Position numbers and translations under genes: made by a program
Part shown: one piece after another, positions 33,905-42,931 of the stretch
Numbering within the stretch: position 1 is the stretch's first letter
Layout: each line of letters begins with the position of its first letter
Notes under the pieces: generated by a model
Database searches by the model: none
Seen by the model: only the letters and a program-made list of their open reading frames with translations
What the model was told of the DNA's origin: nothing
Source of the DNA: Methanoculleus oceani
GTDB taxonomy: Archaea; Halobacteriota; Methanomicrobia; Methanomicrobiales; Methanoculleaceae
Length of the DNA: 64,000 nucleotides
Direction: 5' to 3'
NCBI RefSeq assembly: GCF_023702065.1
Contig: NZ_QFDM01000001.1
Coordinates: forward strand, 620,001-684,000

Positions 33905-33937
33905 AGAGATCCGGAGCCGGTGTTTGCTCCGGCCTCT
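33905..33937 (+). promoter_or_regulatory. Stem-loop in the mcr leader
   Basis: CCGGAGC (33911-33917) pairs with GCTCCGG (33926-33932) across an eight-base loop; AGAG and CTCT extend the stem by four pairs after a small internal loop. It ends 45 bases before the mcrB ATG and could stabilise or regulate this abundant mRNA. Confidence 0.5.
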
Positions 33938-33982
33938 AGCATGAACGGAATGCATTGAACAAGGGTAAAAGGATGAAATACT

Positions 33983-35287
33983 ATGGCTAAATACACGGAA
34001 ACAATTGATCTCTATTCTGATGACGGGAAGCTGCTCAAGAGCGGCGTCACCCTCGACAGAATCAGCCCGCTGGTTAACCCGGCCACAGGTAAGATCATCG
34101 ACCTGACCAAGAGAACGATCAACGTAAACCTCGGGGGCATCCAGGATGCGCTCAAGGCTGGCAAGCTTGGAAAGGGCAAGATCAAGGGAAGAGAACTGGA
34201 TCTCCCCATCATGGAGAACAAGGACGCCATCGTCGCCAAGATCAAGGAGATGATCCAGGTCGAGGAGGGTGACGACACCGAGATCATGGAGTTCAACGGC
34301 GGCAAGCTCCAGCTTGTCAAGGTCCCGACGAAGCGCCTGGTCAACGCGTCCACCTACGATGCCGCGATCACCTCGGTCGCAGCCGCGACCACCTTCGCGA
34401 TCGTCGACCAGTTCGACATCGACGCCTTCAACGCGTCCACCGTCAAGGCGGCCTGCTGGGGCGGTTACCCGCACACCCAGGACATGGAAGGCGCACTCGT
34501 CACGTCGATCCTGACGATCCCCCAGAACAACGAGGGTATCGGCTACGCTCTCCGGAACATCCCGGTCAACCACACCGTCATGATGACCGGCAGGAACGCC
34601 CTGCAGGGTGCAGCACTCGCATCCACCCTCGAGACCGCCGGTATCTTCGAGATGGGATCCGCCGTCGGGCCGTTCGAGCGCGCCATGCTGCTCGCCTACG
34701 CCTACCAGGGCCTGAACGCGAACAACATGGTCTACGACCTCGTCAAGGCAAACGGCCAGACCGGAACCATCGGTACGGTCGTCCAGAGCCTGGTCGAGCG
34801 CGCCATCGAGGACAAGGTCATCTTCCCCGGCAAGAAGGGCGGATACTTCCAGTTCTACGACACGAAGGACCCCATGCTCTGGAACGCCTACGCAGCCGCA
34901 GGAACCATGGCAGCAACCATCGTCAACTGCGGTGCCGGACGGTTCGCCCAGGCGGTCTCCGCGACGCTCCTCTACTTCAACGACCTGCTCGAGCACGAGA
35001 CCGGTCTCCCGAGCACCGACTACGGTCGTGTCATGGGTACTGCCGTCGGGTTCTCGTTCTTCAGCCACTCGATCTACGGTGGTGGCGGCCCCGGTATCTT
35101 CAACGGCAACCACGTCGTGACCCGTCACGCAAATGGTGTGGCCATCCCGTGCGTGGTCGCTGCGGCAGCACTCGATGCCGGAACCCAGATGTTCTCGCCC
35201 GAGAGCACCTCGAAGATCTTCGCCGACACCTACGGTAAGATCGACGTGTTCAACAAGCCGATCAACCAGATCGCCAACGGAGCCTGA
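33983..35287 (+). CDS. mcrB: Methyl-coenzyme M reductase subunit beta
   Basis: A 434-residue subunit of the methane-forming enzyme. FSFFSHSIYGGGGPGIFNGN contains the Phe and Tyr that line the active-site channel, and GLPSTDYGRVMGTAVGF precedes it. Mcr converts methyl-CoM and CoB to methane and the heterodisulfide in the cytosol using nickel F430. An AAGGATG-like ribosome site is seen just upstream. First gene of the mcr operon; codon use is strongly biased to C-ending codons, as for highly expressed genes. Confidence 0.97.
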   Translation: MAKYTETIDLYSDDGKLLKSGVTLDRISPLVNPATGKIIDLTKRTINVNLGGIQDALKAGKLGKGKIKGRELDLPIMENKDAIVAKIKEMIQVEEGDDTEIMEFNGGKLQLVKVPTKRLVNASTYDAAITSVAAATTFAIVDQFDIDAFNASTVKAACWGGYPHTQDMEGALVTSILTIPQNNEGIGYALRNIPVNHTVMMTGRNALQGAALASTLETAGIFEMGSAVGPFERAMLLAYAYQGLNANNMVYDLVKANGQTGTIGTVVQSLVERAIEDKVIFPGKKGGYFQFYDTKDPMLWNAYAAAGTMAATIVNCGAGRFAQAVSATLLYFNDLLEHETGLPSTDYGRVMGTAVGFSFFSHSIYGGGGPGIFNGNHVVTRHANGVAIPCVVAAAALDAGTQMFSPESTSKIFADTYGKIDVFNKPINQIANGA

Positions 35288-35303
35288 ACAAGCAGAGAGC
35301 CGA

Positions 35304-35774
35304 ATGATGAACGCCACGTTTCCGCAGGTCAGGATTGTGCCCATACGGATGCTCAAACCCCAGACCGCCGAACGCCTGCTCAATATGCTTGCCGGCGTCG
35401 CCGGCATCCGCCGGATGATGATCCACGGCCCCGGCCTGCCAAAGAAAGTCCCGTACGGGCCGGCACGGGGAAGCCCGAACCCGCATTCGGACCGCAGGGT
35501 GATCCACGTCGGCGATGCCGAGATTGCACTGCGTATCCAGCTGGGCGAGGTGATCCTGGAGGTCGAGGATGCTTCCGTTATCGAGGAGATCCGGTCGCTC
35601 TGCGACGGCTTCTTTGTGGGGTTCTCCTACCAGCTCCAGGAGGGCAGGTTCATGAAGACCGCTCCGACGCTCGTGGACTACGCGAAGTATGGACCTCGTG
35701 CCGATACAGCGCTCATCGGCCTTGCGGACCCCCGGAACGGGGAAGGCCCGGTGGTCATCCGGACGAAACAGTGA
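35304..35774 (+). CDS. mcrD: Methyl-coenzyme M reductase operon protein D
   Basis: A 156-residue protein. VRIVPIRMLKPQTAERLLN, IRRMMIHGPGLPKKVPYGPA and HVGDAEIALRIQLGEVILEV match McrD. It is not part of the mature enzyme and is thought to assist assembly or cofactor loading. It starts 17 bases after mcrB; two consecutive ATGs (35304, 35307) are possible. Codon use is less biased than in mcrB, G and A. Confidence 0.94.
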   Translation: MMNATFPQVRIVPIRMLKPQTAERLLNMLAGVAGIRRMMIHGPGLPKKVPYGPARGSPNPHSDRRVIHVGDAEIALRIQLGEVILEVEDASVIEEIRSLCDGFFVGFSYQLQEGRFMKTAPTLVDYAKYGPRADTALIGLADPRNGEGPVVIRTKQ

Positions 35775-35865
35775 CGGCCGGAGCGCAAAATACCCGGAAA
35801 TATGGCTGAAATTCATTCAAGACAGGAAATGGATAAGATATCAATCACTTTGAGGTGAATGAAAA

Positions 35866-36630
35866 ATGGCATACAAGCCCCAGTACGGTCCCGGGACATC
35901 GATTGTCGCCGAGAACCGGCGCAAACAGATGAACCCAGGCCAGAAGCTTGAGAAGGTTCGTTCCGTAACGGATGAGGACATCGTGCTGATCCTCGGCCAC
36001 CGCGCTCCCGGATCGGCGTATCCGAGCGCCCACCCGCCGCTTGCCGAGCAGCAGGAGCCCGACTGCCCCATGCGCAAGCTCGTCAAGCCCACCGAGGGTG
36101 CACAGGCCGGCGACCGCGTCCGCTACATCCAGTTCGCGGACTCGATGTTCAACGCCCCTTCGCAGCCCTATCAGCGGACCTACACCGAGTGCTACCGCTT
36201 CCGTGGGATCGACCCCGGTACGCTCTCCGGTCGCCAGATTGTCGAGTGCCGTGAGCGCGACCTCGAGAAATACTCCAAGGAACTCATCGAGACCGAGATG
36301 TTCGACCCCGCTCTCGTCGGCATCCGCGGTGCGACCGTGCACGGCCACTCGCTCCGTCTCGCTGAAGACGGCATGATGTTCGATATGCTCCAGAGGAATA
36401 TCCTCGGGGAGGACGGCATCGTCAAGTACGTCAAGAACCAGATCGGCGAGCCCCTCGACCGTGCGGTTGCCGTCGGCAAGCCCATGGACCAGAAGTGGCT
36501 CAAGGCCCACACGACGATCTACCACTCGCTCGTAGGAACCTCCTACCGCGACGACACCGAGTACGTCGAATATGTCAAGCGCATCCACTCGCTGCGCACG
36601 AAATACGGCTTCATGCCGAAAGAGGAGTGA
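35866..36630 (+). CDS. mcrG: Methyl-coenzyme M reductase subunit gamma
   Basis: A 254-residue subunit. [18 protein letters not shown] at the start, [35 protein letters not shown] and [10 protein letters not shown] are McrG blocks; some of these residues contact F430. A TTTGAGGTGA ribosome site lies upstream. It follows mcrD by 91 bases, and no mcrC lies in between. Confidence 0.97.
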   Translation: MAYKPQYGPGTSIVAENRRKQMNPGQKLEKVRSVTDEDIVLILGHRAPGSAYPSAHPPLAEQQEPDCPMRKLVKPTEGAQAGDRVRYIQFADSMFNAPSQPYQRTYTECYRFRGIDPGTLSGRQIVECRERDLEKYSKELIETEMFDPALVGIRGATVHGHSLRLAEDGMMFDMLQRNILGEDGIVKYVKNQIGEPLDRAVAVGKPMDQKWLKAHTTIYHSLVGTSYRDDTEYVEYVKRIHSLRTKYGFMPKEE

Positions 36631-36635
36631 TTACA

Positions 36636-38342
36636 ATGGCAAAGATTGAGAGATCCCAGAAGCTGTTCCTGAAGGCGCTCAAGGAGAAGTTCCAGGGACA
36701 GGACGTCGAGTCCGAGACCGCCGAGTTCTACAAGTTCAACGGCGTCCGCCAGTCTCCCCGTAAGATGGAGTTCATGAAGGCGAGCCGTGCCGTCGAGATG
36801 GACCGTGGCGTCTCCATGTATGACCCCGAGCGCTGCCACCTGGGCGGTATCCCGATGGGCCAGCGCCAGCTGATGACCTACGAGGTCTCCGGCACCGGCG
36901 TCTTCGTCGAGGGTGACGACCTGCACTTCGTCAACAACTCTGCGATGCAGCAGATGTGGGACGACATCCGCAGGACCGTCATCGTCGGGATGGACCTCGC
37001 TCACCAGACCCTGCAGAAGCGTCTCGGCAAGGAAGTCACCCCCGAGACGATCAACGAGTACCTCCACATCTTAAACCACGCGATGCCCGGCGGCGCCGTC
37101 GTCCAGGAGCACATGGTCGAGACCCACCCCGGCCTCGTCGACGACTGTTACGTCAAGGTCTTCACCGGCGACCAGGAACTCGCCGACGACATCGAGCCCC
37201 AGTTCCTGCTGAACATCGAGAAGCTCTTCCCCGCCAAGCAGGCCGAGGAACTCAAGGCGGAAGTCGGCAAGAGCATGTACCAGGCAATCCACATCCCGAC
37301 CTCGGTCTCGAGGACCTGCGACGGTGGAACGACCTCCCGGTGGTCCGCCATGCAGATCGGCATGTCCTTCATCGCCGCCTACCGCATGTGCGCCGGTGAA
37401 GCGGCTGTCGCCGACCTCTCCTACGCCGCGAAGCACGCAGGCGTCATCCAGATGGGATCCCACCTGCCCGCACGGCGTGCCCGTGGCCCGAACGAGCCCG
37501 GTGGCATCAAGTTCGGCCTCTTTGCCGATATCGTCCAGGCGAACCGGAAGTACCCCAACGACCCCGCGAAGGCTGCCCTTGAGGTCGTCGGCGCCGGAAC
37601 CATGCTCTACGACCAGATCTGGCTCGGCTCCTACATGTCCGGCGGTGTCGGATTCACCCAGTACGCGACCGCGGCCTACACCGACAACATCCTCGACGAG
37701 TTCACCTACTACGGTATGGACTACGCCAAGGACAAGTACAAGGTCGACTGGAAGAACCCGAGCCCGAGCGACAAGATCAAGCCGACCCAGGAGATCGTCA
37801 ACGATCTCGCCAGCGAGGTCACCCTCAACGCCATGGAGCAGTACGAGCAGTTCCCGACCATGATGGAGGACCACTTCGGCGGGTCCCAGCGTGCCGGCGT
37901 CATCGCCGCCGCATCCGGTCTGACGACCTCCATCACGACCGGCAACTCGAACGCCGGCTTAAACGCCTGGTACCTCTCCATGCTCCTGCACAAGGACGGA
38001 TGGTCGCGTCTCGGCTTCTTCGGCTACGACCTGCAGGACCAGTGCGGTTCCGCGAACTCGCTCTCCATGGAGTCCGACCGCGGTCTGATGGGAGAACTCC
38101 GTGGCCCGAACTACCCGAACTACGCGATGAACGTCGGACACCAGGGCGAATACGCCGCGATCGTCGCCGGTTCCCACTACGGCCGCGGCGACGCGTTCTG
38201 CTACAGCCCGCTCGTCAAGGTCTGCTTCGCCGACCCGAGCCTGAAGTTCGACTTCGCCGAGCCCCGCCGCGAGTTCGCGAAGGGTGCGATCCGCGAGTTC
38301 ATGCCCGCCGGCGAGCGTTCGCTCATCATTCCGGCCCGGTAA
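36636..38342 (+). CDS. mcrA: Methyl-coenzyme M reductase subunit alpha
   Basis: A 568-residue catalytic subunit. [20 protein letters not shown] (residues 330-349, with Tyr333) is the signature block. Sites known to be modified in the family are recognisable: Arg in [13 protein letters not shown] and the Gly before YDLQDQCG (thioglycine). The segment reads [13 protein letters not shown], with Phe-Phe rather than Phe-Tyr before that Gly. [13 protein letters not shown] probably carries the Gln that ligates nickel. The ATG at 36636 is five bases after the mcrG stop; the GAGGAG at the end of mcrG is its ribosome site. Confidence 0.97.
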   Translation: MAKIERSQKLFLKALKEKFQGQDVESETAEFYKFNGVRQSPRKMEFMKASRAVEMDRGVSMYDPERCHLGGIPMGQRQLMTYEVSGTGVFVEGDDLHFVNNSAMQQMWDDIRRTVIVGMDLAHQTLQKRLGKEVTPETINEYLHILNHAMPGGAVVQEHMVETHPGLVDDCYVKVFTGDQELADDIEPQFLLNIEKLFPAKQAEELKAEVGKSMYQAIHIPTSVSRTCDGGTTSRWSAMQIGMSFIAAYRMCAGEAAVADLSYAAKHAGVIQMGSHLPARRARGPNEPGGIKFGLFADIVQANRKYPNDPAKAALEVVGAGTMLYDQIWLGSYMSGGVGFTQYATAAYTDNILDEFTYYGMDYAKDKYKVDWKNPSPSDKIKPTQEIVNDLASEVTLNAMEQYEQFPTMMEDHFGGSQRAGVIAAASGLTTSITTGNSNAGLNAWYLSMLLHKDGWSRLGFFGYDLQDQCGSANSLSMESDRGLMGELRGPNYPNYAMNVGHQGEYAAIVAGSHYGRGDAFCYSPLVKVCFADPSLKFDFAEPRREFAKGAIREFMPAGERSLIIPAR

Positions 38343-38356
38343 ACCCCTCCATAACC

Positions 38357-38365
38357 CCTTTTTAT
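38357..38365 (+). terminator. Poly-T terminator after mcrA
   Basis: CCCCTTTTTATTT, 16 bases after the mcrA stop, is a likely intrinsic terminator for the operon. Confidence 0.5.
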
Positions 38366-38763
38366 TTGCACGTCCTCACAATCCCGCGATCGCAAACATT
38401 CCTGCCGATCAGCTGGAGTTGGTGGAGCGAGTGGTTCTCACTCGCCCACGTATTATCTGGCCGTAAATTCGTATCACGAAGTCTGCCGTTTCCCCTCAAA
38501 TTTATTGCATTTTCCGGCGCTCCTGCCCCTGAATCGCCCGCCCCGGTCACCGGGAGGCGCGCAGAGGATGAGATAACGTTGCGACCGTCAGCACAGGAGG
38601 ACGAGCACTGTCGGGTCCTGGTCACGCCCGGTGCCGGGGATATCCGCAGCCCTCGCCGAAACCGGTTTCGCTCTCAATATCCCCTCCTCCCGCACCGCCG
38701 CCGAACCCCCTATATCGCCTGACCTCCAACACTACCGCAGAGTACCGGGGAGAAGTTCATACG
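38366..38763. other. Gap between mcrA and dinB with one strong hairpin
   Basis: About 400 bases without a gene. It holds an 11-pair hairpin (GTGG plus GCGAGTG pairing with CACTCGC plus CCAC, 38422-38449, with one bulged A). A CCTATATCGC TATA box near 38709 probably serves dinB. Otherwise nothing recognised. Confidence 0.45.
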
Positions 38764-39849
38764 ATGACGACCGGCGGCCGGATCATCCTGCACGTGGATA
38801 TGGACAGTTTCTTCGCTTCCGTCGAGGTCCGCCGCGACCCGTCCCTTGCCGGGAGGCCGGTGATCGTGGGCGCCGACCCGAAGGGAGGGGCGGGCCGGGG
38901 GGTCGTGAGCACCTGCTCCTACGAGGCCCGCCGCTACGGGGTACACTCCGGCATGCCTATCTCCCGGGCGTACGACCTCTGCCCGCACGGCGTCTACCTC
39001 CCGGTGGACCGGTCGTTCTATGTCAGAGTTTCGGAAGAGATCATGGCGATCCTCTCCCGGCACGCCGGCCGCATCGAGCAGGTGAGCATCGACGAGGCCT
39101 ACCTCGACGTCAGCGATGCCGGGAGTTTCCCGGCGGCGGGGATGCTTGCCACCGCAATCAAGCGGGAGATCCGGGACGAGACAGGACTCACCTGCTCGGT
39201 CGGCGTCGCCCCGGGCAAGGCCGTGGCAAAGATCGCCTCCGACTACCAGAAGCCCGACGGGCTGACGATCGTCCGCCCCGACGAGGTCGCGGGGTTCCTC
39301 GCCCCCCTGCCGGTGGAGAAGATTCCCGGGGTCGGGAAGAAGACCCGGGAGGATCTCCTGCGGATGGGCATCCGGACCGCCGGAGACCTTGCAAGCCGCG
39401 ACGTCCAGGAGATCATCGCCCGGCTGGGGAGACCCGGCGTCCGGGTGCACCGCCTCGCCCGGGGCATCGACGACGGGGAGGTGCAGGGCAGGGAGGGATG
39501 CAAATCCGTCTCCCGGGAGACGACGTTTGAAGCGGACACCGCCGATCCGTCCCTCCTCTCCGGGACCCTCGCCGAACTTGCGGACGTTGTCGCGGAGACA
39601 CTTCGTGCCGACGGTCTCCGGTGCCGGACCGTCACGGTCAAGGTCAGGTACCGCGGGTTTGAGACGCATACACGGTCCCGGACACTGGAGCGGTTCACCG
39701 CGGACCCCGGGGTGATCCGGCAGGTCGCATTCGCCCTGCTTCTGCCGTTCCTCAACGGCACTGACGTCCGGCTCCTCGGGGTCAGGCTCTCGGCGCTCGA
39801 GGGCGGCCGCACCCGGCAGTCGTCGATCGACGAGTTCCTCTCCTCCTGA
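38764..39849 (+). CDS. dinB: Y-family DNA polymerase IV (Dpo4/Dbh type)
   Basis: A 361-residue translesion polymerase. HVDMDSFFASVE holds the first catalytic Asp, QVSIDEAYLDVS the second acidic pair, and GVGKKTREDLLRMGI the HhH of the thumb. The last residues, RQSSIDEFLSS, resemble a PCNA-interacting tail. It copies damaged DNA with low fidelity. A GGGGAG site 11 bases upstream supports the ATG at 38764. Confidence 0.95.
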   Translation: MTTGGRIILHVDMDSFFASVEVRRDPSLAGRPVIVGADPKGGAGRGVVSTCSYEARRYGVHSGMPISRAYDLCPHGVYLPVDRSFYVRVSEEIMAILSRHAGRIEQVSIDEAYLDVSDAGSFPAAGMLATAIKREIRDETGLTCSVGVAPGKAVAKIASDYQKPDGLTIVRPDEVAGFLAPLPVEKIPGVGKKTREDLLRMGIRTAGDLASRDVQEIIARLGRPGVRVHRLARGIDDGEVQGREGCKSVSRETTFEADTADPSLLSGTLAELADVVAETLRADGLRCRTVTVKVRYRGFETHTRSRTLERFTADPGVIRQVAFALLLPFLNGTDVRLLGVRLSALEGGRTRQSSIDEFLSS

Positions 39850-39902
39850 ACTATCCCCGCGGGGGAACCTTCTTTACGTGAGGTGCGCACTAGAGTGCCG
39901 GT

Positions 39903-40733
39903 ATGCCCGATATCTGGACCGTGCTCCTCGTCGCCGTCCTTCTCCTCCTCTTCGCGGTGCCGGTCGTCCGCCAACAGATGACCCGGGCCCGCCGCCTGCG
40001 GGCGATCCGGGACCTGGAAGCGGAGCGCCAAACCCGTGTGATCGTCCTGATCCACCGGCAGGAGCGAATCGGCTTCCTGGGCATCCCGCTCTTCCGCTAC
40101 ATCGACATCAACGACTCCGAGGAGATCCTCAGGGCGATCCGGCTCACGGAGCCGGGGATGCCGATCGACTTCATCGTCCACACCCCCGGAGGCCTGATCC
40201 TTTCATCCGAGCAGATTGCGATGGCTCTCCGGCGCCACAAGGGGAAGGTGACGGTCTTTGTCCCTCACTACGCCATGTCGGGTGGGACGCTCCTCTGCCT
40301 TGCTGCCGACGAAGTGGCGATGGACGAGAACGCCGTGCTCGGTCCGGTCGACCCCCGGATCGGGGAGTACCCGGCGGCGTCGATCCTCCGGGTCCCGCGA
40401 CTGAAACCGGCCGAAGAGATCGAGGATGAGACCTTCATCCTGGTCGACATCGCATCGAAGGCCCAGAACCAGATGCGGGAGTTCGTGGCCGATCTCCTCC
40501 GGGAGAGGATGGACGCCGGGCGTGCGGACCGCCTCTCCCGCCTGCTCACGGAGGGGACGTGGACTCACGACTACCCGATCACCCTCGAGCAGGCCCGGGA
40601 ACTCGGGCTCCCCGTCACCCCCGGTATGCCCGCCGGGATCTATCGGTTGATGGACCTCTTCCCGCAGGCTATGCCCCGCCGCCCGTCGGTCGCCTACGTC
40701 CCGATCCCTTACCGGGAGGAGAAGAAGGGATGA
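39903..40733 (+). CDS. SDH/ClpP-class membrane-anchored serine protease
   Basis: A 276-residue protein with one N-terminal helix (TVLLVAVLLLLFAVPVV) and a Clp-fold domain. VHTPGGLILSSEQIAMAL is the oxyanion block, and HYAMSGGTLLCLAADEVAM carries the likely nucleophile Ser in the AMSGG motif. MDENAVLGPVDPRIGEYPA follows. This is the archaeal family related to signal-peptide peptidase SppA, anchored in the membrane with the protease domain probably inside. The tail has basic and acidic residues only. Confidence 0.88.
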   Translation: MPDIWTVLLVAVLLLLFAVPVVRQQMTRARRLRAIRDLEAERQTRVIVLIHRQERIGFLGIPLFRYIDINDSEEILRAIRLTEPGMPIDFIVHTPGGLILSSEQIAMALRRHKGKVTVFVPHYAMSGGTLLCLAADEVAMDENAVLGPVDPRIGEYPAASILRVPRLKPAEEIEDETFILVDIASKAQNQMREFVADLLRERMDAGRADRLSRLLTEGTWTHDYPITLEQARELGLPVTPGMPAGIYRLMDLFPQAMPRRPSVAYVPIPYREEKKG

Positions 40734-40882
40734 CGTTTCATCGTCTCCTTCGGGATCTGCGGAAACTCCGGCGGAACTCATTTTAACATCCCGGAACAAA
40801 TATCTCTCCGTTCGCGGCACGCGCCCGCAGGGACTCCGGTGCCGGTGCCCGGCGGGTGCGGGACCGATAGGAGGAGATGACG

Positions 40883-41311
40883 ATGACTTCGACCATAATA
40901 CGCGCATCGCTTGTATGTCTGGTTCTCGCGGCGGTGCTGCTCTCTGCCGGATGCACCGAGCGAGAGCAGTCTCCCGGGGATCGGGTGCCGGGTCCGGACT
41001 TCCGGGGAGAGACATCGGGCTACGACGACCGCGTGGTATTCCGCTTCATCCCCGAGACCGATGCAGCGGCAACCTACAGCGTGACCCTTACGATCGAGCA
41101 GGACGTCTCCTGGGGAACGACGATCGAGACCCGGGAGAACGTGATCTACGAGAATATCTCCCGCGGCAATCCCATCGAGATCGTCGTCCCACGTGAGGGT
41201 CCCTCTGACGGTGCAGCGATCGAGATCGAGATCCGGAACACGGCCGGCGAGGTTCTGCACCGGAGCAGAACGTCCGTTCAGCCCGGAACACCCACTCCGG
41301 CGTTGCCGTGA
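40883..41311 (+). CDS. Predicted lipoprotein of unknown function
   Basis: A 142-residue exported protein. The N-terminus has a signal helix (LVCLVLAAVLLSAGC) with a lipobox-like LLSAGC, so Cys about 25 would be lipid-anchored on the outside. The mature part is beta-rich and acidic and shows no known motif. A GAGGAG site (40871-40876) fits the ATG at 40883; the ATG at 40877 directly abuts it and is less likely. Confidence 0.72.
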   Translation: MTSTIIRASLVCLVLAAVLLSAGCTEREQSPGDRVPGPDFRGETSGYDDRVVFRFIPETDAAATYSVTLTIEQDVSWGTTIETRENVIYENISRGNPIEIVVPREGPSDGAAIEIEIRNTAGEVLHRSRTSVQPGTPTPALP

Positions 41312-41362
41312 TCCGGGGGTGAGGGCTCCCCAGCCCTTATCCTGTCCCGCAACCCATCACTC

Positions 41363-41842
41363 TTGATCGTGAGCACCTACCTCCAGCTGCGCCTGGACGC
41401 GTTCGACCGTTTACAGAATCCCCTCTGCAATGATCGCCCCGACCGGAACGGTTTTCGCCGGCTCTGTTTCCAGTGCCCGTTTGCCGTGAGGACCGCAGGC
41501 GTCGTCTACTGTGAGCGTTTTTCAATCCCCATCCGGGCGCGGGAAAAGTATGCCCTGCCGGGATGGAAAGCGATACGGAACACAATCCTGGAACGTGACG
41601 GGCAGCGGTGCACCATCTGCGGGGGAGACGAAGACCTCCATATCCATCATCTCGACTGCGATCCCACGAACGACGACCCGGCGAACCTGCTTACTCTCTG
41701 CGGCATCTGCCACGCCCGGGTGCATACCGAGCTCCGCCGGGAAGGAGGAGCTGGACGGGTTGCGCGGGTGCTTCCGGCGGTACGGCGCCGTGCCGCCCGG
41801 TCGACGCGATCCCCGATGAGTGGAGAGACGGGACGCTCCTGA
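41363..41842 (+). CDS. HNH endonuclease-domain protein
   Basis: A 159-residue protein. CTICGGDEDLHIHHLDCDP and ANLLTLCGICHARVH form an HNH domain with the CX2C zinc pairs (CTIC, CGIC) and the HH metal-binding pair. An N-terminal region with CNDRPDRNG and FQCPFAVRTAGVVYC has further Cys. The last 40 residues are Arg-rich and may lie outside the folded domain. The start is TTG at 41363 or GTG at 41369, with a CTTATCC box about 25 bases upstream. No methylase or toxin partner is adjacent. Confidence 0.78.
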   Translation: MIVSTYLQLRLDAFDRLQNPLCNDRPDRNGFRRLCFQCPFAVRTAGVVYCERFSIPIRAREKYALPGWKAIRNTILERDGQRCTICGGDEDLHIHHLDCDPTNDDPANLLTLCGICHARVHTELRREGGAGRVARVLPAVRRRAARSTRSPMSGETGRS

Positions 41843-41938
41843 AGACCGCTTCTTTCGCCCGGCCCTCGTCAGGGACGGGGGAACGGTTATATTGTATGCC
41901 CGCTACCAGTAGCGTGACCATGGGGGGAATGTCCGCAA

Positions 41939-42769
41939 ATGAGTATTACAGGAAAGCTCTTCGGAAGGGGTGATCCCGAAGGGCGGGAAGGCCCCGGCAC
42001 AGATACCACGGTGAGCAGGCAGGCGGTCTCCCTCGCCCAGCAGGGACGATTCGGCGAGGCGATCGGCTGTTTTGACCGGGTGCTCGAAGAGGATCCGACC
42101 AACGTCAAGATGTGGAACAACAAGGGGGTCTTCCTCGATCTCATCGGCAGGGACCAGGATGCGCTGGTCTGCTGGGAGAGGGCGCTCTCGATCGACCCGG
42201 GGTTTGCTCCGGCATGGGTCTCCCGGGGAATGCTGCACCGGCGCCGCAACCGGTTCGAGGAGGCGCTCGCCTGCTACGACCGTGCCCTGGAACTCAACCC
42301 TGACTCCGCGGTCGCCTGGTACAACAGGAGCGGCATCTTCGTCGCGATGCACCGGCTGGACGACGCAGTAGCCTGCTACGAGCGGGTGCTCTCGATCGAT
42401 CCTCATTTCGTGGCGGCCTGGACCGATCTCGGCTACGCCCACTTCCTCCGGCACCGGCACGAGGAAGCCGTCACCTGTTACGACCGGGCCATCGCCGACG
42501 ATCCCGGGAGCGTCCGGGTCTGGAGCCTGAAGGGCGGCGCCCTGTATGCGCTCGGGGAGTACCGAAAGGCACTCGAATGTTTCGACCGGGTGCTCGCGAT
42601 CGACCCGAAGTATGCCGCCGGGTGGAGCATGAAGTGCAGCGTCCTCTATCATCTCGGGATGTACCGCCACGCGCTCGCGTGTGCCGACAAGGCGCTTGAG
42701 ATCAATCCCGGCTGCGAACTGACCACCCAGGTCAGAAAGATGCTCCTCTCCCTCATCCAGAAGTGGTGA
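41939..42769 (+). CDS. TPR-repeat protein
   Basis: A 276-residue soluble protein made of about seven tetratricopeptide repeats in a row, each with the pattern ALACYDRALELNPDSAVAW. It should be a protein-protein scaffold; the partner is unknown. A GGGGGG site lies 11 bases before the ATG at 41939. A short overlapping frame (41920-41973, 17 residues, ending in YYRKALRKG) begins near the predicted transcript start and ends inside this gene, so the N-terminus or its translation may be more complex. Confidence 0.85.
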   Translation: MSITGKLFGRGDPEGREGPGTDTTVSRQAVSLAQQGRFGEAIGCFDRVLEEDPTNVKMWNNKGVFLDLIGRDQDALVCWERALSIDPGFAPAWVSRGMLHRRRNRFEEALACYDRALELNPDSAVAWYNRSGIFVAMHRLDDAVACYERVLSIDPHFVAAWTDLGYAHFLRHRHEEAVTCYDRAIADDPGSVRVWSLKGGALYALGEYRKALECFDRVLAIDPKYAAGWSMKCSVLYHLGMYRHALACADKALEINPGCELTTQVRKMLLSLIQKW

Positions 42770-42869
42770 GGGTCCCGGCCTCTTCCTCCGGGCCCGGCCA
42801 GCCCGGGACTGTTCCGCAAGGTTGACGCCGGGGGCCGTCCAACCGGGAACTGTTGCGCCGGGCGGGAAC

Positions 42870-42885
42870 TCTCCCCCGGGGGAGA
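42870..42885. promoter_or_regulatory. 16-base palindrome, probable MerR/BmrR-type operator
   Basis: TCTCCCCCGGGGGAGA is a perfect dyad just upstream of the TATA-like GTCTATTACC (42894-42903) of the MerR-family gene. It resembles, from memory, the C-rich/G-rich dyad bound by Bacillus BmrR. Autoregulation is inferred. Confidence 0.55.
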
Positions 42886-42931
42886 CTCCGACCGTCTATT
42901 ACCCGGCGACGCCAACAGGTGAATGTAATCC

